DNA from: a virus
IMG/VR virus record: IMGVR_UViG_3300026518_000004
Span: 1-33,792 of that record
Strand: one strand, 5' to 3'
DNA: 33,792 nt
Shown here in pieces: positions 7,097-14,656 of the stretch. The position numbers were made by a program, and so were the translations under genes. The notes below the pieces were generated by a model. It saw only the letters and a program-made list of their open reading frames with translations. It ran no database searches and had not been told where the DNA came from. Position 1 is the first letter of the stretch; each line of letters opens with the position of its first letter.

Positions 7097-8062
7097 TTAT
7101 GTTAACTCTGTTTTTAGCTCGTCAAGATTAAACCAAGTTCCATTATCTGATATAAACTCATTTACATTATATTTACCTGATTTATATAAATCATACCTTT
7201 TAGTTCCTAATAATTTTTTAGCAGTTGCTGGATTTCTTTTTAGAAATGAATTAAATGTAGTTCTTGTATCTACCTGTTCTTTCTTATCTCCATTGCTTGC
7301 GCGTGTATAAGATAGTGTATCTTCAGTTATTCTAACTAATATACTACGACAATTAAAATGCCTAGGTGGTCTATCTAATATATCTTCTCTCTTTTTAAAT
7401 TCTTTTATATCATAAAATTCTTTATCTTTTTTTATGCATATAGCGCTTGTATTTGAATCTAAAGTAGCTAATGACATTCTACCTTTCATTCCTTTTAAAG
7501 TCTTCTCAGTCTCATTCTTAGTCTTTTCTCTTAATGATTTAGCATATGTTCTAGTAGACGTATACATTTGAGCTTTAGTTAATCTTACTTGAGCATTGTG
7601 TAATTCATTACTAAATTCTTTAGGATTTATTCCCTGTATTAGATTTACTGTTAATATTTTTTTAATTCTATTATATGTTTGAGCATTTTGAGTTTGAAAT
7701 AATTCTGCAAATGTGTAACCTTGAACATAATCATTTTCAAAGTTAAAAACTTGGTCTAAAAGTTTAGTATCTAATTTTGTTTTCATTATTTTAGATTCTG
7801 AAGCTAAAAAAGTTCCAGTAACTAATTCTAATTCACTTAAATTTTCAGTTTCTGTAATAGAATATATAGAAGTTAATTCAGATTTAATATCTTTCAATAA
7901 TAATTTTAATCTTTTATTATTATATGCACCTGGATTTTTTAATATCTTAGTCATTATATTATTATATGATTTTTGCATTAAATCTTCAAAATCTTCAATA
8001 GATATATATTTGTATTTTTCAAAGAATATTTCTTGTGCTATTTGTGCGTCAATTTCATTCAT
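7097..8062 (-). CDS. MuF-like phage head morphogenesis protein
   Basis: This 321-residue protein has the Mu gpF-type domain near residues 130-245. It includes QVRLTKAQMYTSTRTYAKSL, the turn region MSLATLDSNTSAICIKKDKE and the signature PPRHFNCRSIL. These proteins are minor head components encoded next to the portal and are needed for head assembly. Some are injected. The N-terminal 120 residues are helical and family-specific. The start ATG at 8062 has an AGAGGT Shine-Dalgarno. It follows the portal gene after a 65-bp gap that includes a GC-richer stretch (8083-8110) with no gene. Confidence 0.85.
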   Translation of the reverse strand: MNEIDAQIAQEIFFEKYKYISIEDFEDLMQKSYNNIMTKILKNPGAYNNKRLKLLLKDIKSELTSIYSITETENLSELELVTGTFLASESKIMKTKLDTKLLDQVFNFENDYVQGYTFAELFQTQNAQTYNRIKKILTVNLIQGINPKEFSNELHNAQVRLTKAQMYTSTRTYAKSLREKTKNETEKTLKGMKGRMSLATLDSNTSAICIKKDKEFYDIKEFKKREDILDRPPRHFNCRSILVRITEDTLSYTRASNGDKKEQVDTRTTFNSFLKRNPATAKKLLGTKRYDLYKSGKYNVNEFISDNGTWFNLDELKTELT

Positions 8063-8127
8063 TTAAAACCTCTTATTTTAGACGGCTTACGCCTTTCAGC
8101 GCTCCGCTCAATAATAGAAAAGAATAC

Positions 8128-9483
8128 TTATAGTGTATTCAATTCGTCTGTTATTTTTTGTTTCTCAACGTCATAATCAGATATGTTTAAAACTTCACCT
8201 TTTATTAATTCGTCCCAAAGAGTATCGATAGAAATTAAACCTTCTCTTTTTAAAGATATATATTTATCTATAGTTTGAGCGTCTAATCCTAAGCTTTCAA
8301 AATCTTTATTAATAGATACAGTTATATCTAATTTAATTCCGATATATAGCTCCATTATTTTAAATGCTGAATTTAATCCGTCTTCTAAGCTCATTGCTAG
8401 GTCCATTAAAAATAGATTACTATTACTATCTGCTATTTTAGCTTCTGTTGCTGTATTAAAGCTATTTGAAGTTAATACTGATAAAGCCATTTTATCCATA
8501 CTTTCTTCAATTTTAATTAGATTGTTTTCTAGTTTATCTATTGAATTACCTTGTATTTCTACAAATTCAAAACCTTCTTTGCTTTTATCATTAAATGCTA
8601 AAGCTTTATTAACACCGATAGTTAATCCTTCTTTCTTCAATGTATTCTTATCGAATTCATTATCTGAATAAACGATAGGTACTGGAACAGCTGCTAATCT
8701 TAATATAGAATCAAGATTTGATTGAGAATTAAAATGTTTTAAATTCATAAAAGCTAAGTCAAGTAAAGGTATATCAGCTTCAAGAAATCCAGTTTTAGCT
8801 GAATAAATAGGAATTACTGGAACTAAACCTAATGTATTTTCCCAGCTATCTATTTCTTCATAAACTTCTTTAGAACCGTCTTTTAATGACCAAATTTTTC
8901 CTCCATTTTCAGTTAAAACTATATATATCTCTTTTTCTACAGTTTCAAAATCTTCACCGTCTTTTTCAACGTCTATAGTTTGATTAAAAACAATTTGTTT
9001 TAATACAGCTAATCCATTTTCAAATACTATTTTTTTAGAATAAACATTCTCTCTCTTAATAAGTTTTAAATAAGGTTGTATATTATCTATATTAGACACT
9101 GATACAGCTTGATCTACTCGTTGACTATCTACCCAGATATAAGCTAATCCGTCTTTAAGAGCTTCTCTTGAAACTTCTTTAGAAAATTGATTTAATGAAG
9201 ACCCTTTACCGTCAATATTTTTAATAAACTTTTCATTTTTTACTTTATAATCAACTTTTAAAGATTTTCTAAACAAAACAGAACTTAAATTATCTACTGA
9301 TTTCTTTAAAAAATTGTATAACGTAGCATTCTCAAGTCTCTCTAAATATTTAGAATCTTCTTCTAAATCATATTGAGTTAGATATGTCTTAGATTTAATA
9401 TCTCTAACACCTCTATAAACAGAATTAACTAAATTTAAGTATTTTTCATTTTCTTCTAAATCTTTATCTTTAAAATTTACCAT
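8128..9483 (-). CDS. Portal protein (DUF4055-like)
   Basis: This 451-residue protein lies between the terminase large subunit and the MuF-like protein, the canonical portal position. Features that fit DUF4055-type portals are the N-terminal VYRGVRDIKSKTYLTQY region, LENATLYNFLKKSVDNLSSVLFRK split over about residues 50-75, and the LAYIWVDSQR segment. The helical stem region holds LFLMDLAMSLEDGLNSAF (near 357-375). Twelve copies would form the DNA gateway at one capsid vertex. It is of normal length for the family. The ATG has an AGAGGT Shine-Dalgarno and an upstream promoter-like element at 9517-9545. Confidence 0.85.
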   Translation of the reverse strand: MVNFKDKDLEENEKYLNLVNSVYRGVRDIKSKTYLTQYDLEEDSKYLERLENATLYNFLKKSVDNLSSVLFRKSLKVDYKVKNEKFIKNIDGKGSSLNQFSKEVSREALKDGLAYIWVDSQRVDQAVSVSNIDNIQPYLKLIKRENVYSKKIVFENGLAVLKQIVFNQTIDVEKDGEDFETVEKEIYIVLTENGGKIWSLKDGSKEVYEEIDSWENTLGLVPVIPIYSAKTGFLEADIPLLDLAFMNLKHFNSQSNLDSILRLAAVPVPIVYSDNEFDKNTLKKEGLTIGVNKALAFNDKSKEGFEFVEIQGNSIDKLENNLIKIEESMDKMALSVLTSNSFNTATEAKIADSNSNLFLMDLAMSLEDGLNSAFKIMELYIGIKLDITVSINKDFESLGLDAQTIDKYISLKREGLISIDTLWDELIKGEVLNISDYDVEKQKITDELNTL

Positions 9484-9516
9484 TTTATTAATACCTCTTC
9501 GTTTTTTATTATCGTA

Positions 9517-9545
9517 ATTATAACCTAATCTTTATAATATCTAAA
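9517..9545 (-). promoter_or_regulatory. Promoter candidate upstream of the portal gene
   Basis: The minus strand reads TTTAGA, 17 bp and TATAAT in the 110-bp gap between the terminase stop (9594) and the portal ATG (9483). The -10 box is perfect and the -35 box is weak. Confidence 0.4.
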
Positions 9546-9593
9546 ATATATATAGTTGTATAAAATTTAATCACTAAATAGTCTAAATACTAA

Positions 9594-10874
9594 TCAATTT
9601 AAAAATAATTGTCTTTTAATAGGATAAAGTTTATAAATTAAGTATCCTAGAGCGTCTATCATGTGATCTTGATTCTGTGTTTTGTCAGGTTGTCCTGTTT
9701 TCGGATCGTAAACTTGTTGCTCTAAATTTTCAGTTAAAATTGGGCAATTTTTAACATTTATAAATAATCTTTTAATTCCTTTAGCATTTTTAAACATACT
9801 ATTAACACTCATTACTCTATCTTTAATAAGTGGATTCTTATTACTTTTTCTTAATAAAAAACCTGCTTGTTGTAATAATTTAATATCTGATATCGAAGCA
9901 TTAGCGCTTTTTCTTTGAGCCCCTGCTGCGTCAGGATATACATAACAATTATAATCATAATACTTTTCTTTTAATGTAATAATCATTTCTGGAGTATCTA
10001 AAGCCCCAAATATCTCGTCAATAACTAATATCTCATGTTCCTCTTCGTCCCACACAGCTATAACTGCAGACATTTTTCCGACATTAAAATCCATTCCTAT
10101 GTGCAAAACCTTATCGTCTTTAGATAAATTATATTTAGTATTATTATCGTTTCTAGAGAAGCTTGTATAAACATTGCTACTATTTAAATTAACAAATTCA
10201 CCGTTTAAATAGGCTTCTATTAAATTTTCTGGATATTGTTCTCTTAAATCTTCAACATAAGATTTTGGAAGAAATATATTATTTTCTGTTCTACCTTTAA
10301 TTATTTTATATTTTTCTGGCTTTTTAGTCTTTTTCCAGTTTTCATATACAAATCTATAACCTTCAGGAGTAGTTGTTATACAACCTGTATTTAACTCGTT
10401 ATCTGGCTTATTTAAACGATTACGAGCTATAATTTTCTCAAATACGCCTTTAGCTTTAGATTTTTTAAGTGTATCTAATTCGTCTATCCAGAAATCAGCG
10501 TGTTCATAACCTACAATTTTATCTTCATTTTCCATAGATCTAAAAATAATAATCGTGTTAAATTTTGGAATAGTTAAAGTTTTTTCAGATTTATTTAAAA
10601 CATAACCTATTTTTAAACCTGATAATATTTGTTCAAATCTTGAATATAGAATTAATCTGATTAAATCATAAGTTGGTTCATATATTCCAAAAACATATTT
10701 TTCTCCGTAAGCTTCAAATTGTTGACCATATTTTGCCATAAACTTAAATGTTCTAAATATACCAGCTTCTGTCTTACCTGATCCGAAACCACCTACAAGT
10801 GCTGGATACTGTGCTGTCTCGTGCATAAAATCTATCTGGTGTGATAATAGTTTAACTCGTGCTCTAACTTTCAT
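9594..10874 (-). CDS. terL: Terminase large subunit (ATPase and nuclease)
   Basis: This 426-residue packaging motor has a Walker A motif GGFGSGKT (residues 28-35) and a Walker B motif ADFWIDELD (126-134) with catalytic Glu132. A coupling motif region, CITTTPEG, lies near 165-172. The C-terminal RNase H-like nuclease shows HIGMDFNVG with Asp262, YVYPDAAG with Asp315, and QDHMIDALGY with Asp403 and Asp407. It would pump and cut phage DNA at the portal. Length is normal. It lies two small genes downstream of the small subunit. The nuclease is complete. The packaging mode cannot be read directly from the sequence. Confidence 0.95.
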   Translation of the reverse strand: MKVRARVKLLSHQIDFMHETAQYPALVGGFGSGKTEAGIFRTFKFMAKYGQQFEAYGEKYVFGIYEPTYDLIRLILYSRFEQILSGLKIGYVLNKSEKTLTIPKFNTIIIFRSMENEDKIVGYEHADFWIDELDTLKKSKAKGVFEKIIARNRLNKPDNELNTGCITTTPEGYRFVYENWKKTKKPEKYKIIKGRTENNIFLPKSYVEDLREQYPENLIEAYLNGEFVNLNSSNVYTSFSRNDNNTKYNLSKDDKVLHIGMDFNVGKMSAVIAVWDEEEHEILVIDEIFGALDTPEMIITLKEKYYDYNCYVYPDAAGAQRKSANASISDIKLLQQAGFLLRKSNKNPLIKDRVMSVNSMFKNAKGIKRLFINVKNCPILTENLEQQVYDPKTGQPDKTQNQDHMIDALGYLIYKLYPIKRQLFLN

Positions 10875-10887
10875 ATAACACCTCTTT

Positions 10888-11115
10888 TTAAATTACTGCT
10901 GTTAAAACATTTTTAATTAAACTAAAATCGTAACTTTCATTCTCTAAATATTTTATTATATGATTATCTTCTTTGTTTAAATAACATATAATTACAAAAT
11001 TAATCTCTTTAGAATCTTTTGGAAATTTAGATTCTGTAAAATTCATTACAGTTGTTTCTATATTTTCATATGATAAATAATATCTAAGATTTTCATATTT
11101 AGAAAAGTTATCCAT
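10888..11115 (-). CDS. Hypothetical protein between terminase subunits
   Basis: This 75-residue acidic protein (MDNFSKYENLRYYLSYENIE at its start) sits between terS and terL. Its stop is 13 bp before terL and its start is 2 bp after the stop of the membrane-protein gene 11118-11306. It has alternating helices and a strand, NFVIICYLNK. It has no recognised motif and no close neighbour function to infer from. A GAGGT Shine-Dalgarno precedes it, so translation is likely. Confidence 0.6.
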   Translation of the reverse strand: MDNFSKYENLRYYLSYENIETTVMNFTESKFPKDSKEINFVIICYLNKEDNHIIKYLENESYDFSLIKNVLTAVI

Positions 11116-11117
11116 TT

Positions 11118-11306
11118 TTATTTACCTCTCTTTTTTAATTTACCTACATATAAAATACTTAAATTAAATAAAACTAATACAATATAATTACTTAAAAATA
11201 AATCTTTTGTTAATTCTATATTCATAAAATAAAATATAGGTAGAGATATAGCATAAGATATAAGTAATGTAAAAGCTAAAATAACTATTAATTGTAATAA
11301 TTTCAT
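11118..11306 (-). CDS. Small two-helix membrane protein
   Basis: This 62-residue protein has two predicted transmembrane helices. They are residues about 4-28 (LQLIVILAFTLLISYAISL) and 36-54 (LFLSNYIVLVLFNLSILYV), and a basic tail KLKKRGK follows. It lies between terS and terL in the late operon. It could be a holin, an antiholin or a superinfection-exclusion protein. Spanins and another small membrane protein are coded just upstream, so a lysis role is plausible but unproven. Confidence 0.6.
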   Translation of the reverse strand: MKLLQLIVILAFTLLISYAISLPIFYFMNIELTKDLFLSNYIVLVLFNLSILYVGKLKKRGK

Positions 11307-11369
11307 TTTTATCCTCTTTTGTTTAATTACCGTATTTTACTTCATTATTGAAATTAATGCAAATATTTT

Positions 11370-11900
11370 TTAATCTACGTCTTCGTCTGTTGCTTCTACA
11401 AAATCAAATCCGACAACTTCAACTTTACTTTCTATTTCTTGTCTTTCAGTATATCCTCTATTTTTCCCAATAGTTTTTAAATAGAACATTTGAGCGATTA
11501 GATTACCGTCAATTATATTTGATTGTAATTTACTCTCTACCATATCTATTTGTGCCTCTTTAACTTCTTCACATAAATTATCAAAGTGTTCGTTCTCTTT
11601 TCTCCATTTATAATATGTTTTACGAGATACTAATCCAATTCCTTTTAATGCATTAGATATATTACCTAAATTTCTTTCAAATATAGCTAAAAATGCGCAT
11701 TGCTGCTTAGTTATATATTCGTCTTCATAATACTCAAATCCTGAATATTGTTTAGCTATACCTAATAAAGAATCTGAAGGTTTTTTAGGCGGTGCCTTCA
11801 CTGGACGCTTCTTTTTAGTGTCTGGATTTGGCTTTCTTCCTCTAGTCTCTTTTTTTAAAGTGTTCCTTGGCTTACTTGTTGAATTATCTTTTTCACTCAT
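11370..11900 (-). CDS. terS: Terminase small subunit
   Basis: This 176-residue protein has a long basic, Pro/Lys-rich disordered N-terminus (residues 1-45, with an AT-hook-like RGRKPN). A helix-turn-helix region follows around 70-105 (FERNLGNISNALKGIGLVSR, then KTYYKWRKE). A helical oligomerisation segment (EAQIDMVESKLQSNIIDGN) leads to FYLKTIGKNRGYTERQ, a very common terS C-terminal motif. The acidic end DEDVD is probably where terL contacts. It would recognise the packaging site. The start overlaps the stop of the upstream gene by 4 bp (ATGA). Confidence 0.85.
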   Translation of the reverse strand: MSEKDNSTSKPRNTLKKETRGRKPNPDTKKKRPVKAPPKKPSDSLLGIAKQYSGFEYYEDEYITKQQCAFLAIFERNLGNISNALKGIGLVSRKTYYKWRKENEHFDNLCEEVKEAQIDMVESKLQSNIIDGNLIAQMFYLKTIGKNRGYTERQEIESKVEVVGFDFVEATDEDVD

Positions 11901-12295
11901 TTTTGGACCTCTTTTAATAGATTTTCTGCATAATATATTACTTCAACTAATTCTTTTTCTAATCTACTTTTTTGTATTATATCTAATTTATCAATCACTT
12001 TTTTATTTTCAAAACAATATAATAAACTTGCATGTGTTCCTCTAATCTGAAATTTAGTAATATCTTTATATTCTTCTATTTCAGTTTTAAAACTATCCAT
12101 TACTTTAAATAAAAATAATCTATATGTATCTATATTCTTCTGATTATCTAAATCTCTTATAATCTTACTATAATTTATTTTTCTTCTATTAGCAGCACAC
12201 ATTAGCGTATATACATGCGTAGAAAGAGCTTTAAGATTAAAGTCGTATATTTCCTGGCATTCAGCCAATAGATCGTTATTACTTATCTCTTCCAT
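11897..12295 (-). CDS. Hypothetical helical protein upstream of terS
   Basis: This 132-residue, all-helical, cysteine-containing protein (MEEISNNDLLAECQEIYDFN at its start) is coupled on both sides. Its start lies 17 bp inside the o-spanin gene and its stop shares ATGA with terS. I recognise no domain. The position suggests a late function in packaging or lysis, but neither sequence nor context decides it. Confidence 0.6.
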   Translation of the reverse strand: MEEISNNDLLAECQEIYDFNLKALSTHVYTLMCAANRRKINYSKIIRDLDNQKNIDTYRLFLFKVMDSFKTEIEEYKDITKFQIRGTHASLLYCFENKKVIDKLDIIQKSRLEKELVEVIYYAENLLKEVQK

Positions 12296-12599
12296 TTTCC
12301 TTTACCTTATCATTGAATTCTAAAACAATATTTTTTATTTCATTAGTTCTTATTTCACACATATCTAAAGTAGTATATAAATCAAATATATATTTTTCAA
12401 TTTTCTCTAAATCAATATTATTTAATTCAGTAGTTATTTCTGGAACTTTAATACTTTTATCATTAGTAAGCAAATTGTCAGGTATAAAAATCTTTTGATA
12501 AACATATTTATTCTTTTCAATGATAATTGGATCTTCTTTAAAACTACAACCTGTTATCAAAAATAAAGATAACATTGATATTAATACTACTTTTCTCAT
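12279..12599 (-). CDS. Outer-membrane spanin subunit (Rz1-like lipoprotein)
   Basis: This 106-residue protein has a lipoprotein signal peptide: MRKVV, a hydrophobic stretch, then the lipobox ITGC with Cys18. The mature part is short, soluble and helical. Its gene overlaps the end of the i-spanin gene by 4 bp (ATGA), the separated/overlapping arrangement known for Rz/Rz1 pairs. It would be lipid-anchored in the outer membrane and meet the i-spanin across the periplasm to fuse membranes at lysis. This is one of the clearest signs of a Gram-negative host. It is longer than lambda Rz1. Confidence 0.75.
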   Translation of the reverse strand: MRKVVLISMLSLFLITGCSFKEDPIIIEKNKYVYQKIFIPDNLLTNDKSIKVPEITTELNNIDLEKIEKYIFDLYTTLDMCEIRTNEIKNIVLEFNDKVKENGRDK

Positions 12600-13012
12600 T
12601 TTTTTTCACCTCTTAAATTATTAAATAAATTAACTAAGTTTTCACCTGGTTTTTCTTTATTATAAACTACTCTATCTTTATATATAGTTCTATATAATAT
12701 TTTAGTTTTTTGATTAGCTTTTTTAATAACTATATTAACATTATTATTTATAAGCTCTTGAGTCTTTAATTCTTGAATATAATAATTTTCTAATTTAGTT
12801 TTTTCTTTTTGAAATTCTTTGATACTATTATTTAAAGAGTTTATTGTAGATTGTTTTACAACTATTTCTTTATTTAACTTTATCTTAGATTCTTTTAAAT
12901 TACTATAATCATTATAAAAATATAATACAGTTAATATTCCAATTCCGATAGAAATATACTTAAATATGTTCTTATTATTAGTAAAAACACTTAAAATTGT
13001 TGTAATCCACAT
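12596..13012 (-). CDS. Inner-membrane spanin subunit (Rz-like)
   Basis: This 138-residue protein has one N-terminal transmembrane helix (about residues 16-34, IFKYISIGIGILTVLYFYN). A long periplasmic coiled coil follows (about 38-80, with KELNKE-type heptads such as NSIKEFQKEKTKLENYYI) and a basic C-terminus. That is the layout of i-spanins. The o-spanin overlaps its end. It is the first gene behind late promoter B and iteron block B, so lysis and packaging genes share a transcript. Upstream is a GGGGT-type Shine-Dalgarno. Confidence 0.75.
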   Translation of the reverse strand: MWITTILSVFTNNKNIFKYISIGIGILTVLYFYNDYSNLKESKIKLNKEIVVKQSTINSLNNSIKEFQKEKTKLENYYIQELKTQELINNNVNIVIKKANQKTKILYRTIYKDRVVYNKEKPGENLVNLFNNLRGEKK

Positions 13013-13041
13013 TTTTTCACCCCTTCTTTTTTATTTATGTA

Positions 13042-13070
13042 ATTATAGCTGTAAGAGTATTTTTAGTCAA
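13042..13070 (-). promoter_or_regulatory. Late promoter B (TTGACT-N17-TATAAT)
   Basis: The minus strand has TTGACT (13065-13070), 17 bp and TATAAT (13042-13047), 30 bp before the i-spanin ATG. The spacer itself contains a TCTTACA repeat (TGTAAGA on the plus strand, 13050-13056). A protein binding the iterons would therefore occlude the promoter. Confidence 0.8.
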
Positions 13071-13385
13071 TTTTTTGTAATATTACACACTTCTTACACT
13101 TTTTGTAAGAGTTTTGTAAGAAAAGTGTAAGACAGATTCTAGCGCTGACAGCGGTGTTTCAAGCATGTTTTAAAAATCTCTTACATTTCTTACACTTTTT
13201 TCAGTTAATGTGTGACACGCACCCACGCCATATATTTTAGTACCCACTTACTATATATTCTATTTTCTTAAATTAAGTGTAATATTGTAAGAGAGGTAGT
13301 GAAAAGGTTGGTAAAGCCCCAAATATAGGGCTTACAGAGTCTTACACTTTTCTTACACTTTTCTTACACTTCTTACACTTTTGTA
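13050..13385. repeat. Iteron block B: second copy of the phased-repeat control region
   Basis: This region is homologous to block A (3042-3385). It shares the three 11-bp-phased TGTAAGA repeats (about 13103-13131), the core AGCGCTGACAGCGGTGTTTC, and the AAGCCC/GGGCTT hairpin (13313-13332). TCTTACA occurs at 13340, 13351, 13362 and 13371 (11, 11, 9), the same spacing as block A. The right array is more regular than in block A. The middle (about 13207-13250) has diverged from block A while both arms are kept. That indicates selection on the arms. It ends 12 bp before the stop of the small membrane gene at 13397. Confidence 0.85.
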
Positions 13386-13396
13386 TTATTTGTATT

Positions 13397-13537
13397 TTAT
13401 TCAAAATTTAAAGCATTCTTAGATATAAAATATATTAATGTTGATAAAATCATGAAGAAGCTTATTTGATATATAATTAAATAGTTTAATAATAAAATTA
13501 CAATTATAATTAATGACATAAGTATCTCAAAAAACAT
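13397..13537 (-). CDS. Small two-helix membrane protein, holin candidate
   Basis: I choose the ATG at 13537, which has a good GAGAGGT Shine-Dalgarno, over a longer start that would run into the upstream gene. The 46-residue product MFFEILMSL.. is almost entirely hydrophobic, with two likely transmembrane helices (about 3-20 and 21-38) and a short polar tail SKNALNFE. It lies just before the block B and spanin region. Small two-helix proteins next to spanins are often holins or pinholins. This is inference, and a second holin candidate lies at 21254-21505. Confidence 0.55.
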   Translation of the reverse strand: MFFEILMSLIIIVILLLNYLIIYQISFFMILSTLIYFISKNALNFE

Positions 13538-13538
13538 T

Positions 13539-13784
13539 TTAAGAACCTCTCTTTTTAAATAGATTAAATATTTTTTTAAGAAAGACATTATTATAATCTT
13601 TATTATATGATTTTAATTTATTTTTTAATCTATTATATATTACTTTATTTAAGAATATTTTGTCTGAATATTTATTATTTATTTCTTTAATAATTAAATA
13701 ATCACAATCGTCTTCAAAATCTTTTAATTTGTATGTATCTGTACCCATATTTATATATATAAAATTTATTATATTTTTACACAT
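13539..13784 (-). CDS. Hypothetical basic protein, first gene of the minus-strand late cluster
   Basis: This 81-residue lysine-rich protein (MCKNIINFIYINMGTDTYKL at its start, ending LFKKRGS) has an AGAGGTGATAA Shine-Dalgarno, one of the strongest in the window. It is divergent from the early plus-strand genes, with a 148-bp gap holding promoters in both directions. An early or immediate regulatory role would suit this location, but no DNA-binding motif is clear. Confidence 0.6.
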   Translation of the reverse strand: MCKNIINFIYINMGTDTYKLKDFEDDCDYLIIKEINNKYSDKIFLNKVIYNRLKNKLKSYNKDYNNVFLKKIFNLFKKRGS

Positions 13785-13825
13785 TTAGTTATCACCTCTT
13801 TTTTTTATTTATATAGTGTAATAGT

Positions 13826-13831
13826 ATTATA
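13826..13831 (-). promoter_or_regulatory. -10 box of a divergent minus-strand promoter
   Basis: TATAAT on the minus strand, 42 bp upstream of the ATG at 13784, within the divergent early/late gap. No good -35 box is present at 16-18 bp, so it may need an activator. Confidence 0.35.
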
Positions 13832-13875
13832 TTTTAAAACAATTTATAAATTCATATTTTTATTTGAATAAAAAA

Positions 13876-13906
13876 GTCCCCAATGATAAAAATAATGTAT
13901 ATAGTA
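13876..13906 (+). promoter_or_regulatory. Early promoter element, copy 1 (GTCCCC and GTATATAGTA)
   Basis: AAAAAGTCCCC (G at 13876) and GTATATAGTA (G at 13897) are separated by exactly 21 bp from G to G. The same pair occurs at four other places before plus-strand genes. It has the CCCCAAT and GTAAGTAAG flanks shared with copies 2 and 4. It lies 27 bp before the ATG at 13933, with a strong AGGAGG Shine-Dalgarno in between. Confidence 0.75.
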
Positions 13907-13932
13907 AGTAAGTTAAATCAAGGAGGTTTAAA

Positions 13933-14271
13933 ATGAATAAGTTAGAAAAATTATTTAATACAAGCAACATAAAAGAAAAAACTGGATCTAATTTAATGAA
14001 AAATTTACATAATGCACTTTTATTCTTAAAAGAAAATGTAAATAGAGAAGACGATAAAGAATATTATGATAGTTTAGAATATAGATTAGAATATAGAATT
14101 AAGCAATTAATATATATTCATTTTAAGACATATACATTAGATACATTAACATTTGATATTTATCTTGAAGAATCTAAAAAAATAAATAATCATTATTATT
14201 CTTTTAAAAGTATTTTGATAAATTTAGGTGAAAAAGTCCACAATAATGAAAATAACGTATATAGTAAGTAA
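13933..14271 (+). CDS. Hypothetical early protein 1
   Basis: This is a 112-residue, helical, charged protein (MNKLEKLFNTSNIKEKTGSN at the start). It is first of the plus-strand early genes, with an AGGAGG Shine-Dalgarno and promoter element copy 1 just upstream. Its last 12 codons overlap promoter element copy 2, so the C-terminal residues GEKVHNNENNVYSK are partly dictated by the promoter sequence. No domain recognised. Host takeover or anti-defence roles are common for such genes, but nothing here shows one. Confidence 0.65.
   Translation: MNKLEKLFNTSNIKEKTGSNLMKNLHNALLFLKENVNREDDKEYYDSLEYRLEYRIKQLIYIHFKTYTLDTLTFDIYLEESKKINNHYYSFKSILINLGEKVHNNENNVYSK
14236..14266 (+). promoter_or_regulatory. 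Early promoter element, copy 2
   Basis: AAAAAGTCCAC (G at 14236) and GTATATAGTA (G at 14257), again with 21 bp between the G residues, inside the end of the upstream gene. It carries the only substitution in the CCCC run and the longest AGTA tandem tail (four AGTA units). It precedes the ATG at 14304. Confidence 0.7.
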
Positions 14272-14303
14272 GTAAGTAAAAAGATTAAAAGGTTAAAAAT
14301 AAA

Positions 14304-14561
14304 ATGATTAAATTAAACTTAGAAAGAACGTTAAATAAATTAAGAGAAATTAATGTTGCTATAAATGGCCAATTTGAATTAATAGAATTTATAGAAGGTT
14401 CTAAAAAAGATTATGTATTAGAAATTAATGGAAATGAATTAACTTTAGAAACTTTAAAAAAAGATAATAAATATGAAATTATTGATATATATGTTTCAAA
14501 TGATAAATATCTTTACTATCCAAAATCTTTAAAACAAGCTTTAATATTTATTAATGCATAA
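14304..14561 (+). CDS. Hypothetical early protein 2
   Basis: This 85-residue protein mixes helix and strand (MIKLNLERTLNKLREINVAI at the start, ending QALIFINA). Its Shine-Dalgarno is weak (AAAGGTT). It is transcribed from promoter element copy 2. The segment EINGNELTLETLKKDNKYEI suggests a small alpha/beta fold. No homologous family recognised. Confidence 0.6.
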   Translation: MIKLNLERTLNKLREINVAINGQFELIEFIEGSKKDYVLEINGNELTLETLKKDNKYEIIDIYVSNDKYLYYPKSLKQALIFINA

Positions 14562-14619
14562 ATGTGTTTCTGAAAAGATTCTTATTTCCACAAAAAGCTT
14601 TTATTTTAAAAAATATGAG

Positions 14620-14640
14620 ATAATAGTATAAATAAAACAA
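14620..14640 (+). promoter_or_regulatory. Extended -10 promoter candidate
   Basis: TGAGATAAT followed by AGTATAAATAA gives a TGn-extended -10-type box before the ATG at 14657. The AGAGGT Shine-Dalgarno lies at 14641-14646. This unit has no GTCCCC element. The 95-bp gap also holds a run rich in T and A with no gene. Confidence 0.4.
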
Positions 14641-14656
14641 AAGAGGTAAAAACAAA

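Noticed and set aside
13397-13588. Longer start for the small membrane protein (63 residues)
   Set aside because: The longer form overlaps the upstream gene by 50 bp and lacks a Shine-Dalgarno. The ATG at 13537 has a good one.
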